Shown here piece after piece: positions 1-9,281 of a DNA stretch of 57,387 nucleotides (the stretch's first letter is position 1; every line of letters starts with the position of its first letter). This DNA is from Trichlorobacter thiogenes (GTDB lineage Bacteria; Desulfobacterota; Desulfuromonadia; Geobacterales; Pseudopelobacteraceae). The notes below the pieces were generated by a model that saw only the letters and a list, made by a program, of their open reading frames with translations, was not told where the DNA came from and did not search any database. The position numbers and the translations under genes are program-made. The stretch spans positions 1 to 57,387 of the forward strand of contig NZ_FUWR01000020.1 in assembly GCF_900167465.1 (NCBI RefSeq), written 5' to 3'.

Positions 1-289
1 GGGCTGGGCTGCCAGATTTCTGGATGCTTGGTGCAAAAGAACCATGAGGTCACGCATCATCCCGATGAAGAAGATTGCCAAGATGCTGCGCTCGCATCGG
101 GAGCTGTTACTCAACTGGTTTCGGACCAAAGGGCAGGTTGCCTTGGGGGCCGTAGAAGGATTCAACAACAAGGCTAAAGTGACGTCACGTAAAGCATACG
201 GTTTCAGAAACTTTGAAGTGATGAAAATCGCCTTGTATCATACACTTGGCAACCTGCCAGAACCTGAGGCTACCCACAGATTCTGCTGA
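1..289 (+). mobile_element. ISL3-family transposase, C-terminal fragment cut by the window edge
   Basis: The reading frame is open from base 2 to a TGA at 287-289, so only the last ~95 residues are visible. The protein reads through FLDAWCKRTMRS, KIAKMLRSHRELLLNWF, a GAVEGFNNKAKVTSRKAYGFR block and ends in LPEPEATHRFC. The VEG-NNKAK-RK-YGFR block carries the last acidic residue of the DDE catalytic core of ISL3 transposases, and the LPEP-THRFC tail is typical of that family. No start is visible because the gene begins left of the window. The ISL3 right terminal repeat should lie between 290 and 343, but I cannot pair it without the left end. Whether the element is intact cannot be judged. Confidence 0.85.
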
Positions 290-343
290 AGAGCCATAGT
301 TAAAACTATCAGAAAAATAATTCTGTGACTTGGGCCTATAACA

Positions 344-1573
344 ATGACTAAATCCTTAACCACAGAAAAGCTTGACAGTTTTGGTGCAACTCTTTTCAGC
401 GTCAGCGGACTGCTTTGGTGTCTACTATTTCCAATAGCAAAAGCACCCTCAAATATAGCGGCGGTTCTGGTAACGCTGATGGCACTGTTTGCATTAGTGT
501 CCATAACAAAAGCCAGCAGCGTCAACCCACTCCGAGAAAAAAATACCATTGCTGCTTTGCTGCTGATGCTCTTGCCTGCTATCTGGTTCTTACATCCAGG
601 CCCCGGTCCCTATGGCGCCTATTTGAAGGATACACTTTTCGGTCTTTATATGTTGGCCATGGCTTTTTGGACCAGGAACCATCCTGATCTGTTGCCAAAG
701 GCTGTGTATCTGCTTCTTGCAGGCACTGTGTTTTCTGCAAGTATCTCTTTGATGCAACACTTTAGTCTAATACCTCAAAAAGATGCCGGATCATCTTTGG
801 GGCTTCACAACGGCACCCTTACAGGTGCTTTTTCCCTTCTACTCGTTTTTACGGCAGGGCTTCTCACGTTTGTAATTCGGTATTCGCAAACCATTTTTTC
901 AAGAGCATTGGCTGGCGTCGGCCTATTAATATGTATTGCAGATCTATTTCTGGTTGTACCTGGAAGAACCGGATACCTTGCATTCCTTGTTATGTCGGGC
1001 TTCATGCTTTACAACCTTTCCAAGCTGAGCCGTGTATTCGCTGTAATCCTGGTACTTATAGTCACGGCCTTCGTGCTAAATTCATCTGTTTTCAAACAAC
1101 GCATAGCTGCTGGCAAGTCAGATCTACAGCTGTACAGTGGAGGTACCGTTACCACTTCAATGGGGGCCAGATTTGAAATGTGGAAAGTATCCTGGCGCAA
1201 TTTTACAGAAACCCCCTTGATCGGTTCAGGCACAAATGGATTCAGCCCTCGCTGGATGAGAGAAGGGTACAGCAAGATCCCATACGCATTTAACAACCCG
1301 CACAGTACATATTTTCATTTACTTGGCAACTATGGAATTTCAGGCTTTGCTGTTCTCGTTTTCTTTCTTTGGCGCCTTGCTGTGACAGCCTGGCGTTTCA
1401 GAGAAACGCTTGCTGGAGCTGCCACTGGAGCATTTTTGATTGTTTTTGTAGTTGGTGGTCTTACTAACACCATGCTTACCGGCGACTTTTATCTGGCATG
1501 GCTGGCACTCATTGCCGGTATGGCCAGCGGCCTTAAAATCAAAGAAATTCATGAAGTAACAAGTAAGGATTAA
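344..1573 (+). CDS. O-antigen ligase / Wzy-family polysaccharide membrane protein
   Basis: A 409-residue, very hydrophobic protein with about ten to twelve predicted membrane segments. The large periplasmic loop in the C-terminal third has the features of the O-antigen ligase family (Wzy_C/WaaL): RFEMWKVSWRNF, the GSGTNGF turn, and then NNPHSTYFHLLGNYGISG, with the His expected to take part in transfer. Members either ligate undecaprenyl-linked glycans to lipid A core or polymerise glycan repeats in the inner membrane, and sequence alone does not separate the two. The gene runs 3 bases ahead of the nucleotide-sugar dehydratase gene, so the pair is co-transcribed and probably belongs to a surface polysaccharide locus extending to the left. 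Length is normal for the family. Confidence 0.8.
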   Translation: MTKSLTTEKLDSFGATLFSVSGLLWCLLFPIAKAPSNIAAVLVTLMALFALVSITKASSVNPLREKNTIAALLLMLLPAIWFLHPGPGPYGAYLKDTLFGLYMLAMAFWTRNHPDLLPKAVYLLLAGTVFSASISLMQHFSLIPQKDAGSSLGLHNGTLTGAFSLLLVFTAGLLTFVIRYSQTIFSRALAGVGLLICIADLFLVVPGRTGYLAFLVMSGFMLYNLSKLSRVFAVILVLIVTAFVLNSSVFKQRIAAGKSDLQLYSGGTVTTSMGARFEMWKVSWRNFTETPLIGSGTNGFSPRWMREGYSKIPYAFNNPHSTYFHLLGNYGISGFAVLVFFLWRLAVTAWRFRETLAGAATGAFLIVFVVGGLTNTMLTGDFYLAWLALIAGMASGLKIKEIHEVTSKD

Positions 1574-1575
1574 GC

Positions 1576-3483
1576 TTGAAATTCTCTACCACAATATCCT
1601 TCAGCCGCCGACGGCTTCTGGTATTTGGATTAGATGTCGTGCTAATCGGATTGGCCTTTGTTTTTGCCTTTTTGCTGCGCTTTGATTTTACTGTCCCGGC
1701 AGCATTACTGCCGTTATTCAGACAAGGTTTACTTGTCTCTCTTATGATTAAACCGCTGGTTTTTCTGTTTTCCGGTCTTTATCGTAATCTTTGGCGTTAT
1801 GCCTCTCTGCAGGATGGTGTTGAAATTGCCAAAGTCGTAACAGCCTCCACGGTTATTTCAGGATTTGTCTTGATGTATCTACGGCACTTTGCCCCCTACC
1901 CCCGCTCCATATTCATACTTGACTGGTTTTTGCTGCTGGCGCTGATAATGTCAAGCCGCCTTGTCTGGCGTGTCTACCGCGAGACCGTGATTATGCCTCG
2001 ACGTAATACTGTTGGTCAGCGTACGCTTATTGTTGGCGCCGGTGAGGCGGGAAGTCTGCTTTTGAAGGAGATCCGACGCCAGCAGGATTCAGCTTTTAAC
2101 ATTGTAGGGTTTGTTGATGATGATCCGCAAAAAACGGGTATGAAGCTGCACGGTATTACGGTACTCGGAACGACAAAAGAGCTTGCAAGGCTGATCGGTT
2201 CGTACTCAATTGAAGATGTCATTATCGCCATCCCAACTGCTGCTGGCAATGCTATGCGGGATATCGTCAAGTCCTGTGAGCATTGCAAGGTGCGTTTCAA
2301 AACCCTGCCTGCAATCAGCGATATTATTGAAGGTAAAATATCGATCTCGCAGATAAAAGATGTGGATATCTGTGACCTGTTGGGGCGTGATCCCATTGAG
2401 CTTGATCAAGCGGCGATCCGTAACTATCTGGAGGGTAAACGGGTACTGGTAACCGGCGCAGCCGGTAGTATTGGCAGTGAGATCTGTCGTCAGGTTGCTC
2501 GTTTCAACCCGGCAAAGCTGGTGTTGCTGGACAGTGCAGAGACACCGCTCTATCAGATTGAGAAAGAGTTGTCAGAGACCCACCCTGATATGCGGTTGGC
2601 ACCGGTGTTGGCTGACATCCGGCAGGCAGGACGTTTGGACTATGTTTTTGAGACTTTTTTGCCTGAAGTGGTTTTTCATGCTGCGGCTTACAAGCATGTA
2701 CCGATGATTGAGTATAATCCGGTAGAAGCGGTAACTAACAATATCATGGGAAGCCGCTTGTTAGCTGAAAAGGCCAGCGCGTTTGGTGTCCAGAACTTTG
2801 TCATGATATCAACTGACAAGGCCGTAAATCCTACCAATATTATGGGGGCCAGCAAGCGTGCCGCAGAGCTTTTTGTGCAGGCGCTGGCACGGGAAAGTCA
2901 AACTAACTTTACTACCGTCCGATTTGGCAATGTGTTGGGCAGTAATGGCAGTGTTATCCCCCTGTTTAAGGAGCAGATAGCTGCTGGTGGACCGGTGACA
3001 GTTACCCACCCTGATGTCATTCGCTATTTCATGACCATACCTGAGGCTAGCCAACTGGTACTGCAGGCTGGGTGCATCGGTAATGGTGGTGAGATATTTG
3101 TGCTGGATATGGGGGAGCCGGTCAAAATTGTTGATCTGGCTGAGGAGCTGATCAGTCTCTCCGGTCTGACACCCCATGAAGATATAGAGATTGTCTTTAC
3201 CGGCCTTCGTCCAGGTGAAAAGCTGTATGAAGAGCTTCTGGTAGCGGGTGAAGGAGTCAAACCGACCGTCCATCATAAAATCAAGGTACTGGAGTCAGTT
3301 GAGTATGATCTGGGGACAATTGTAGCTGCTGTTGACAAGTTGGTGATCGCAGCTGCTAGCGCAGACACGCGGGAGGTTATGGACTCTTTACAGCAGCTTG
3401 TACCTGAGTTTTCTCCTCAATACTCCCCTGACTCTGTCACACAAACACTACGGAAGCTTAGGCCAGACATATTCGTTAAATAA
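1576..3483 (+). CDS. membrane-anchored nucleotide-sugar 4,6-dehydratase/epimerase (CapD/FlaA1/WbpM type)
   Basis: A 635-residue protein of the full-length WbpM/PglF class. Four membrane helices occupy about residues 10-130. A nucleotide-binding CoA-like domain follows with the LIVGAGEAGSLLL glycine motif near residue 150. From about residue 290 there is a short-chain dehydrogenase domain with the TGAAGSIGSE NAD(P) loop and an ISTDKAVNPTNIMGASK active-site block, in which the usual Tyr of YxxxK is replaced by Met as in FlaA1/PglF relatives. The family makes UDP-4-keto-6-deoxy sugars for O-antigen or capsule. The start is a TTG at 1576 preceded by AAGGAT, three bases after the ligase stop, so translation is probably coupled. 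The sugar product cannot be assigned. Confidence 0.88.
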   Translation: MKFSTTISFSRRRLLVFGLDVVLIGLAFVFAFLLRFDFTVPAALLPLFRQGLLVSLMIKPLVFLFSGLYRNLWRYASLQDGVEIAKVVTASTVISGFVLMYLRHFAPYPRSIFILDWFLLLALIMSSRLVWRVYRETVIMPRRNTVGQRTLIVGAGEAGSLLLKEIRRQQDSAFNIVGFVDDDPQKTGMKLHGITVLGTTKELARLIGSYSIEDVIIAIPTAAGNAMRDIVKSCEHCKVRFKTLPAISDIIEGKISISQIKDVDICDLLGRDPIELDQAAIRNYLEGKRVLVTGAAGSIGSEICRQVARFNPAKLVLLDSAETPLYQIEKELSETHPDMRLAPVLADIRQAGRLDYVFETFLPEVVFHAAAYKHVPMIEYNPVEAVTNNIMGSRLLAEKASAFGVQNFVMISTDKAVNPTNIMGASKRAAELFVQALARESQTNFTTVRFGNVLGSNGSVIPLFKEQIAAGGPVTVTHPDVIRYFMTIPEASQLVLQAGCIGNGGEIFVLDMGEPVKIVDLAEELISLSGLTPHEDIEIVFTGLRPGEKLYEELLVAGEGVKPTVHHKIKVLESVEYDLGTIVAAVDKLVIAAASADTREVMDSLQQLVPEFSPQYSPDSVTQTLRKLRPDIFVK

Positions 3484-3601
3484 CCCAAATCAAGAACCAG
3501 CTACCTTATTTGCGGTATAGTAAATGGGCTTCAGGCTGACCTAAAATTGCTCCTAGTCGTAACATGCTTATTCTGTTGATAAAATTAATGACGACAGGCT
3601 T

Positions 3602-3617
3602 TGGCACGACTCCTGCT
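3602..3617 (+). promoter_or_regulatory. sigma-54 (-24/-12) promoter of the small Lys/Ala-rich protein gene
   Basis: TGGCACGACTCCTGCT matches the TGGCACG-N4-TTGCW consensus, with GG at 3603-3604 and GC at 3615-3616, exactly 12 bases apart. It predicts a start near 3627 and a ~30-base leader before the ATG at 3658. The hexamer pair is nearly the same as the two other -24/-12 promoters in the window (8731 and 36070). Confidence 0.75.
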
Positions 3618-3657
3618 ATAACAAAAACATCTAAATTCCATTAGGAGGATGTACCCC

Positions 3658-3885
3658 ATGAAAAAGATTATCGCTTCCCTGATCGCAACTGTTGCTTTCG
3701 CTGGTTTCGCTTTCGCTGCTGAGCCTGCTGCTCCTGCTGCTGCTCCTGCTGAGAAGGCACCTGCTGCTGAGAAGGCACCTGCAAAGAAGAAAGTTGCAAA
3801 GAAGAAAGCCGCTAAAAAAGCAGCTAAGAAAGACGCTGCTGCTCCTGCAGAAGCTGCTGCTCCTGCTGCTGCTCCTGCTAAGTAA
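3658..3885 (+). CDS. small exported Lys/Ala/Pro-rich protein
   Basis: A 75-residue protein. The AGGAGG at 3643-3648 sits 9 bases before the ATG at 3658, and the in-frame ATG at 3649 overlaps that site and is too close to be used. Residues 1-20 are a clear Sec signal peptide (MKKIIASLIATVAFAGFAFA, cleavage predicted before AEP). The mature part is only about 55 residues of Ala/Pro blocks (AAPAAAPAEKAP) flanking a basic centre of KKxAKK repeats, like the tail of histone H1. It is low complexity and I do not recognise a family with a known job. It stands alone between a sigma-54 promoter and a strong terminator. A cationic periplasmic or surface protein under nitrogen or other sigma-54 control is the most that can be said. 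Confidence 0.75.
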   Translation: MKKIIASLIATVAFAGFAFAAEPAAPAAAPAEKAPAAEKAPAKKKVAKKKAAKKAAKKDAAAPAEAAAPAAAPAK

Positions 3886-3906
3886 TTGTTTCTTAGCTAA
3901 GCTTAA

Positions 3907-3938
3907 AAGGCCGTATCCTTCGGGATGCGGCCTTTTTT
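3907..3938 (+). terminator. bidirectional intrinsic terminator
   Basis: AAGGCCGTATCC-TTCG-GGATGCGGCCTT followed by seven T residues: a GC-rich stem with a TTCG tetraloop directly downstream of the Lys/Ala-rich protein gene. An AAAA run on the other side means it can also end minus-strand transcripts leaving the polymerase-like gene. Confidence 0.9.
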
Positions 3939-5998
3939 TATCTGAACAGCAGCGGTTCAGCAGGCAGAAAAGGTGTAAGTCGCTTAAAGAGTTGATGGAG
4001 GCGTTCCAGATACCAGGCTTTATTCAGGTCTAGATACTGCGGATCAAAATCTTTTGCCAGCTTGCAGCTTGCGTGTACTACGCAGTTTTTTGAAACACCT
4101 GTCACATAATAGCTGATTTTCTCTCCGACCCGCCAATTCTCCTTTTCCCTCAGTGCCAATTCATACACAGCTGCACGATTTCTGGCACCTCTTTGAACCG
4201 CCTGTAAATACTGTTCTTGTGAGTCTGCCAAGGTTTCACACCGCATGATCCAGTCCACTGGGCAGCTTGCGGCTGTTAATCGACGTACAAAGCTGGCGTA
4301 GAGCTGCTCAATAGCCATGCCGTTACCAGTCAGGAACAATCTGGCCGCTTCACTGATAAACTCTTGTAAAAATGGTTCCATGCTGCGGGAACGGAAAATA
4401 GCCCCCTTGAAAAACACCTGCCCCGAGTCTGTAAGTACGGCATATTGGTTCGCCTTGTAAATAAACATTGAGGGGTAAGGCCCTGTATAAGGTAAGGCGA
4501 CGCCACTTGGCAGAATGCTGCCTAAGCGTTGGAGTAGTATGCTGATTTCTCTGCTGCCATCCTCATGACCATCAGGTGGAATAAAGTAGAGCTCCTGGCT
4601 GTTAACAGCAATGGGCCATGCACCTGCATCTCTGAGCCAACTGAGCAGGTCTTTGGTAATGACATGTTTTAAACGCTCCACCTCTGCGGCAGCGGCTGCG
4701 TCTGAGAACAGGCAGCAGCTGGTGCCCAATAGTTCAAGCCAGGCTGATATTCCAGGATTAGAGTCATTTGAGTGACGAGTTGCATAGTGTTGAGCTGTTT
4801 GGGTAAGCAGTCTTGAAAAAATGCCCAGCTCGTCTGAGCGGGGTGTTATCCGGTAGGCAACCATAATCGAGGCAGATAGCCGGGATAGGTCGCAGCGGAT
4901 AACAGGCCCGGCCTGTCCCTGGAACAGCAGCTGTTCATCAGCATGTTTGTGTTGTTTTTGTGCTGCTGACAGAGCTGGCAGTGCATGCTGCTGCTGCAGG
5001 TATTCGCGGATCAGGAGAGCGTCAATCGAAGTTGCCTCAGGTTTGTAAAAGACATTTTGAAAATTGACTGGGTAGGATTGAGCGTGCAGGTACCAAAACT
5101 CTACATGTAGCTGATAGAGCGCACTCGCTTGTCCAGCAGCGGCAATGTCTGTTTCTTTATCTGCAATGGTCTGTTCGGGGCTGCCCAGTAGTACGGACGT
5201 CTGATCTGGGGCAGTGGCTGACAATGGTTGTCTATGGCGGTTGTAGTGGCTAACCAATGTCTCAACATCGACCACAGATCGTCCGAAAACCGCATACTGT
5301 TGCAGGGTACGATGATCAACTGCCTGGTGCTGATAGGGCACTGATCCGTTTCTGCCCCAGGCAAGGCTGACCTTGTGCTTCTGGGCCAACTGAACAAGGT
5401 ACGGCAGAGCTGATCTGTTTAGCTGATAACCGGCTATGACGTCCGGGTCTTGGTCTTGAATAATCTGTGTGAGGTGGGTCAGCATTTCTGCTTCAGTCTG
5501 ATGGCTGCTGCTAACGAACTCCTGGTAGTCCAAGCCATTGGTGACCGCAATGGCGTGCAGGGAATGTGCGTCTTTCTGGATGGCAATACAGATATACCGG
5601 TGATCCTTGAAAGCCAATCCCTGAAAAAATGTAATCCCGCTTGTCATTAAAAATTGCTGACAACCGTCCTGGATGGCAAACCATGCGTCTGGTTTACCCA
5701 GCCGGTGCAAATAATCACGTAGCAAATACCAATCATGCCAGTTTGCTAGTTCTGTAAGCCAACAGAGCTTGCCGCTGCCTGCCAGATGATGGTGGTTTAC
5801 GATAACAGGGGCATCTGCTGCCAGCCCAGGGTCAGACAGCAGGATAAAGGGAGAAAAGGGGTAGTCGTGGAACGTAATGCCGCTGTTGTCCCGCACAAAG
5901 ACACGATAGGACTGGCCAACAGGCTCCACAGCCACAACGCCGTCAATGGTTGTGCAGGTATAGGGAAAGGATTGGTGAGGTCGTCCGGTACGGTGCAT
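3938..5998 (-). CDS. B-family DNA polymerase homologue with degenerate exonuclease and polymerase active sites
   Basis: A 686-residue protein whose overall order follows archaeal/PolII-type family B polymerases: an N-terminal domain, an exonuclease-like region (~125-260, with EAEMLTHLTQIIQDQDPDVIAGY resembling the segment before exo II), and a palm-like region (~365-540). The catalytic motifs have gone. Exo I DxE is replaced by LAFKDHRYI, exo II NxxxFD reads NRSALPY, motif A DxxSLYPS reads DLSRLSASI (only Asp370 kept), motif B lacks the K...NSxYG pattern, and motif C (DTDS) reads NSQE at about residues 466-469. The frame is intact over 2 kb, so this is a maintained protein rather than a decaying gene. 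Such inactivated PolB homologues are known in archaea. A structural or DNA-binding role is plausible but unproven. It starts about 110 bases past the peroxiredoxin gene. Confidence 0.72.
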   Translation of the reverse strand: MHRTGRPHQSFPYTCTTIDGVVAVEPVGQSYRVFVRDNSGITFHDYPFSPFILLSDPGLAADAPVIVNHHHLAGSGKLCWLTELANWHDWYLLRDYLHRLGKPDAWFAIQDGCQQFLMTSGITFFQGLAFKDHRYICIAIQKDAHSLHAIAVTNGLDYQEFVSSSHQTEAEMLTHLTQIIQDQDPDVIAGYQLNRSALPYLVQLAQKHKVSLAWGRNGSVPYQHQAVDHRTLQQYAVFGRSVVDVETLVSHYNRHRQPLSATAPDQTSVLLGSPEQTIADKETDIAAAGQASALYQLHVEFWYLHAQSYPVNFQNVFYKPEATSIDALLIREYLQQQHALPALSAAQKQHKHADEQLLFQGQAGPVIRCDLSRLSASIMVAYRITPRSDELGIFSRLLTQTAQHYATRHSNDSNPGISAWLELLGTSCCLFSDAAAAAEVERLKHVITKDLLSWLRDAGAWPIAVNSQELYFIPPDGHEDGSREISILLQRLGSILPSGVALPYTGPYPSMFIYKANQYAVLTDSGQVFFKGAIFRSRSMEPFLQEFISEAARLFLTGNGMAIEQLYASFVRRLTAASCPVDWIMRCETLADSQEQYLQAVQRGARNRAAVYELALREKENWRVGEKISYYVTGVSKNCVVHASCKLAKDFDPQYLDLNKAWYLERLHQLFKRLTPFLPAEPLLFR

Positions 5999-6042
5999 GG
6001 CACCAGTATAACCGTAAATAGGCTGCTGTCATGCAGCTACAT

Positions 6043-6077
6043 AAAAAAAGAGGGCGCCACCTTGGTAGCGCCCTCCT
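6043..6077 (-). terminator. intrinsic terminator of the peroxiredoxin transcript
   Basis: On the minus strand GAGGGCGC-N10-GCGCCCTC is followed by a run of T (AAAAAAAG on the plus strand at 6043-6050). It sits between the peroxiredoxin stop and the start of the polymerase-like gene, so the latter probably has its own promoter downstream of it. Confidence 0.85.
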
Positions 6078-6108
6078 GAAAACAGCTTAATGGTCTGGCT
6101 TGTGTGGC

Positions 6109-6705
6109 TTACTTGCTGTGTTTTGCCAGATAAGAAGCAACACCTTCAGCTGTGGGCTTCATCGCCTCATCGCCCTGCTTCCAGTTGGCCGGGCAGACTT
6201 CGCCGTGGGTATCGGTAAACTGGAGTGCGTCCAGCATCCGCAGCGCCTCATCAACGCTACGACCAAGGGGCAGATCGTTGATTACACAATGGCGTACAAC
6301 ACCTTTAGGGTCGATCAGGAACAGACCGCGCAGTGCAACGCTGGCAGGATGCTCAATGCCGTAGGCCTTGGTGATCTCCTTGTTAAGGTCTGCCACCATG
6401 GGGAACTGAACATTGCCGATGCCGCCATCCTCAACCTTGGTGTTTTTCCAGGCCAGGTGGGTAAACTTGGAGTCAATTGAGATAGAGAGCAGTTCACAGT
6501 TTCTGGACTTGAATTCATCCAGCTTTTTATTGAATGCCAGGATTTCTGAAGGGCAGACAAAGGTGAAGTCCAGTGGGTAGAACAACAGATAGACGTACTT
6601 GCCCTGATAGCTGGAAAGGGTGACCTGGCCAAATGAGTTGTCGGCCATAACGGCATCAGCGGTAAAATCAGGAGCAGCCTTAGTAACAAGAGTACAGGTT
6701 GACAT
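6109..6705 (-). CDS. typical 2-Cys peroxiredoxin (AhpC/Prx1 class)
   Basis: A 198-residue thiol peroxidase that reduces H2O2, organic peroxides and probably peroxynitrite in the cytoplasm. The peroxidatic Cys is Cys51 in DFTFVCPSEI. The resolving Cys is in GEVCPANW near residue 170, followed by the C-terminal tail seen in Prx1-type enzymes. Length is normal. An AAGGAG ribosome site precedes the ATG. It is preceded by a ~100-base gap to the cardiolipin synthase stop and followed by a terminator, so it is probably monocistronic. No AhpF-type reductase lies nearby, so the electron donor (thioredoxin or another) is not given by context. Confidence 0.93.
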   Translation of the reverse strand: MSTCTLVTKAAPDFTADAVMADNSFGQVTLSSYQGKYVYLLFYPLDFTFVCPSEILAFNKKLDEFKSRNCELLSISIDSKFTHLAWKNTKVEDGGIGNVQFPMVADLNKEITKAYGIEHPASVALRGLFLIDPKGVVRHCVINDLPLGRSVDEALRMLDALQFTDTHGEVCPANWKQGDEAMKPTAEGVASYLAKHSK

Positions 6706-6805
6706 AGTGTTTTCTCCTTGTGGGATGGGGTGTTAAGTTTGTAGAAAATTTTTACCAAGCAATCGGACTTCTGTCAAGAGGATAAAAAGAGTCTTTTTAT
6801 CTTTT

Positions 6806-8257
6806 TTATAGATAGGGTGAAAAAAGTCGTGCCGCTCCATCGCGCAACTTGATTGGAAGTGGCCGTGCATCCATCTCCTGCAGGGACATTGTATGGGAAA
6901 CAGCCAGTATGCTTTCAAAATGCCTGTTCAGATTGGCGGTAACGTCCCGATCATACACTGCCAGATTCAGTTCAAAATTAAGGCGGAAACTGCGGGTGTC
7001 CAGGTTGGCAGAGCCGATCAGGGTCCAGATCTCATCCACCAGCATCAGTTTGGTATGGGCAAAGGGTGGCGGCTGCTCCAGAATATGAATACCATTTTTA
7101 ATCAGCTCCCAGTAGGTTGCCCGTGATGCCCAGGCGACAAAAGGCAGGTTGTTGCGTTGGGGTAATATCAGCGTAATCTGCACCCCCTGTAGCGCAGCTG
7201 TTATAAGTGCCGTCACCATGGGGCGATCAGGGATAAAGTACGGCGTCATGATACAAACCCGCTGTTTTGCGGTTGAAAGGGCGCCCATCACAATCCATTC
7301 CAGCTTGCGAAATTCCCGGTCAGGTCCATCGGCAATGGCCCGCGCCAGCGCGGTGCCACAGGGAGTAAGCGCAGGAAAGTAACGCGGATCATCAAGGCGC
7401 TCACCACTGACAAAATACCAGTCTTCTAAAAAAATCCTCTGTAAATCTCCTACCACAGGGCCTTGTACCTGAAAGTGCAGATCGCTGGCTGCATGCAAGG
7501 GGCCAGCGGTGACCACGCAATGGTTGCTGCGAATGTTCATGCCGCCGGTAAAGGCAAGCTCTCCATCAACGACCAGCAGTTTTCGGTGGTTGCGCAGGTT
7601 GATAAACGGCCCTTTGTAGAGCGGCAGATAGTGACGTATATCAACACCGCTACCTTTTAAAGCAGCACGGGCGGTAACAGAGCTATAGCGTTCGCCCATG
7701 GCGTCAACAATTACCCGAACCGTAACCCCGCGTTGTACGGCTGCAGTCAAAGCCTGCACAAAACGATCACCAATCTTATCCCCATCAAAGATGTAGCTGC
7801 AGAGATGGATTGAGTGGTTCGCCTGCTTAATGGCCGCCAACATTGCCGGGTAGGCTTCCTCGCCATTAATCAGGGGGATAAGCCGATTACCGGCATGGTT
7901 GCGGGTTCTGACGACCCGGTCAGTTAACACTTCAAGATTATGCAGCCCCTGATAGGTATCGGGTAGAAGAGACGATTGTGCCTGACTCTGCGGGAAAAGT
8001 TCATTGAGGTCGAGGCGACGGCCGCTTTTATGCCAATGATGCGCACGTCTGGTGATCCGGTTAATCCCCAGCAGCCAATAGGATAACGGCCCTAGAACAG
8101 GAATTGTAATACTTAGGCTGACCCAGACCAGTGCGGAACGAGGATCCCGTTTGTGTAACAGCGCATGCATAACCGCCCAGATCGCTGCAGCTACGGCAAG
8201 TCCCAGCAGCACAAGCAGGGTTAGATCGTCAAGTATGGTTTTGTCACGCCAGGTCAA
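6806..8257 (-). CDS. cls: cardiolipin synthase (phospholipase D family)
   Basis: A 483-residue membrane enzyme that condenses phosphatidylglycerol units into cardiolipin. Two N-terminal membrane helices (within residues ~10-65, ending in WLLGINRITRR) precede two phospholipase D domains, each with an HxK(x)4D motif: HRKLLVVDGELAFTGGMN near residue 225 and HTKLMLVDEIWTLIGSAN near residue 400. Both His/Lys/Asp sets are complete, so it should be active. The start at 8257 overlaps the end of the Rieske gene by 14 bases, pointing to one transcript with translational coupling. ClsA-type is favoured over ClsB by the two N-terminal helices and the length. Confidence 0.92.
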   Translation of the reverse strand: MTWRDKTILDDLTLLVLLGLAVAAAIWAVMHALLHKRDPRSALVWVSLSITIPVLGPLSYWLLGINRITRRAHHWHKSGRRLDLNELFPQSQAQSSLLPDTYQGLHNLEVLTDRVVRTRNHAGNRLIPLINGEEAYPAMLAAIKQANHSIHLCSYIFDGDKIGDRFVQALTAAVQRGVTVRVIVDAMGERYSSVTARAALKGSGVDIRHYLPLYKGPFINLRNHRKLLVVDGELAFTGGMNIRSNHCVVTAGPLHAASDLHFQVQGPVVGDLQRIFLEDWYFVSGERLDDPRYFPALTPCGTALARAIADGPDREFRKLEWIVMGALSTAKQRVCIMTPYFIPDRPMVTALITAALQGVQITLILPQRNNLPFVAWASRATYWELIKNGIHILEQPPPFAHTKLMLVDEIWTLIGSANLDTRSFRLNFELNLAVYDRDVTANLNRHFESILAVSHTMSLQEMDARPLPIKLRDGAARLFSPYL

Positions 8258-8543
8258 TGATTATCTCATTGTTTTCAACCCGGACCGGCCAGGTTTTAAG
8301 GGTAAGCTCTGGATGCTCCTTGCAGCTGCCATCCTTTAACTCAAAACGGTAGCCATGGCGCGGGCAGGCCAGGTAGGTATCTTTGAGCAGGGCGCCGGTC
8401 ATTGGCGCACCCTGATGAGGACACTCGTTTTCAACCGCGTAGATCACCCCCTTTAGGTTTATTAGCAGGATCTCCTGTCCGGCAACTGTAACCAGCTTCT
8501 TCCCCTGATTTGGCAGTTCTTCCATACGGGCAACAATCGGCAT
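8244..8543 (-). CDS. Rieske-type [2Fe-2S] ferredoxin-like protein
   Basis: A 99-residue soluble Rieske domain. The cluster ligands are all present: CPH (Cys41, His43) and CPRH (Cys60, His63), in the spacing of Rieske ferredoxins related to NirD and dioxygenase ferredoxins. AAGGAG lies in front of the ATG. It is the first gene of a pair with cls, which overlaps it by 14 bases. There is no oxygenase or nitrite reductase large subunit next to it, so the redox partner is unknown, and the link with cardiolipin synthesis may be only transcriptional. Confidence 0.85.
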   Translation of the reverse strand: MPIVARMEELPNQGKKLVTVAGQEILLINLKGVIYAVENECPHQGAPMTGALLKDTYLACPRHGYRFELKDGSCKEHPELTLKTWPVRVENNEIIIDLA

Positions 8544-8730
8544 GATGTATCTCCTTTTCGTAATCGGTTCTACCTAAGCCTACCACATTTCGTGCGGTGG
8601 TCAAAAAACAACAACAACTGCCTTAGTTATAGGCTGCCCCACCGAAACAGTGCCTGTTTTTTTGACATTAATTGATTAATAGATACCCATACTTGTATGT
8701 AAGGGGCTGTTTTTACATGATTAATAATTA

Positions 8731-8746
8731 TGGCACGCACACTGCT
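8731..8746 (+). promoter_or_regulatory. sigma-54 promoter of the PII-amtB operon
   Basis: TGGCACGCACACTGCT, with GG at 8732-8733 and GC at 8744-8745 (12 apart), fits the -24/-12 consensus. The predicted start near 8756 leaves a ~145-base leader that contains a terminator hairpin. Sigma-54 control is the normal mode for nitrogen-stress glnK-amtB operons. Confidence 0.85.
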
Positions 8747-8750
8747 ATAA

Positions 8751-9239
<489 letters not shown>

Positions 9240-9281
9240 GAAACTATCAGGAAAGCAATTTAAATAGTCAGGAGGTTGGTT

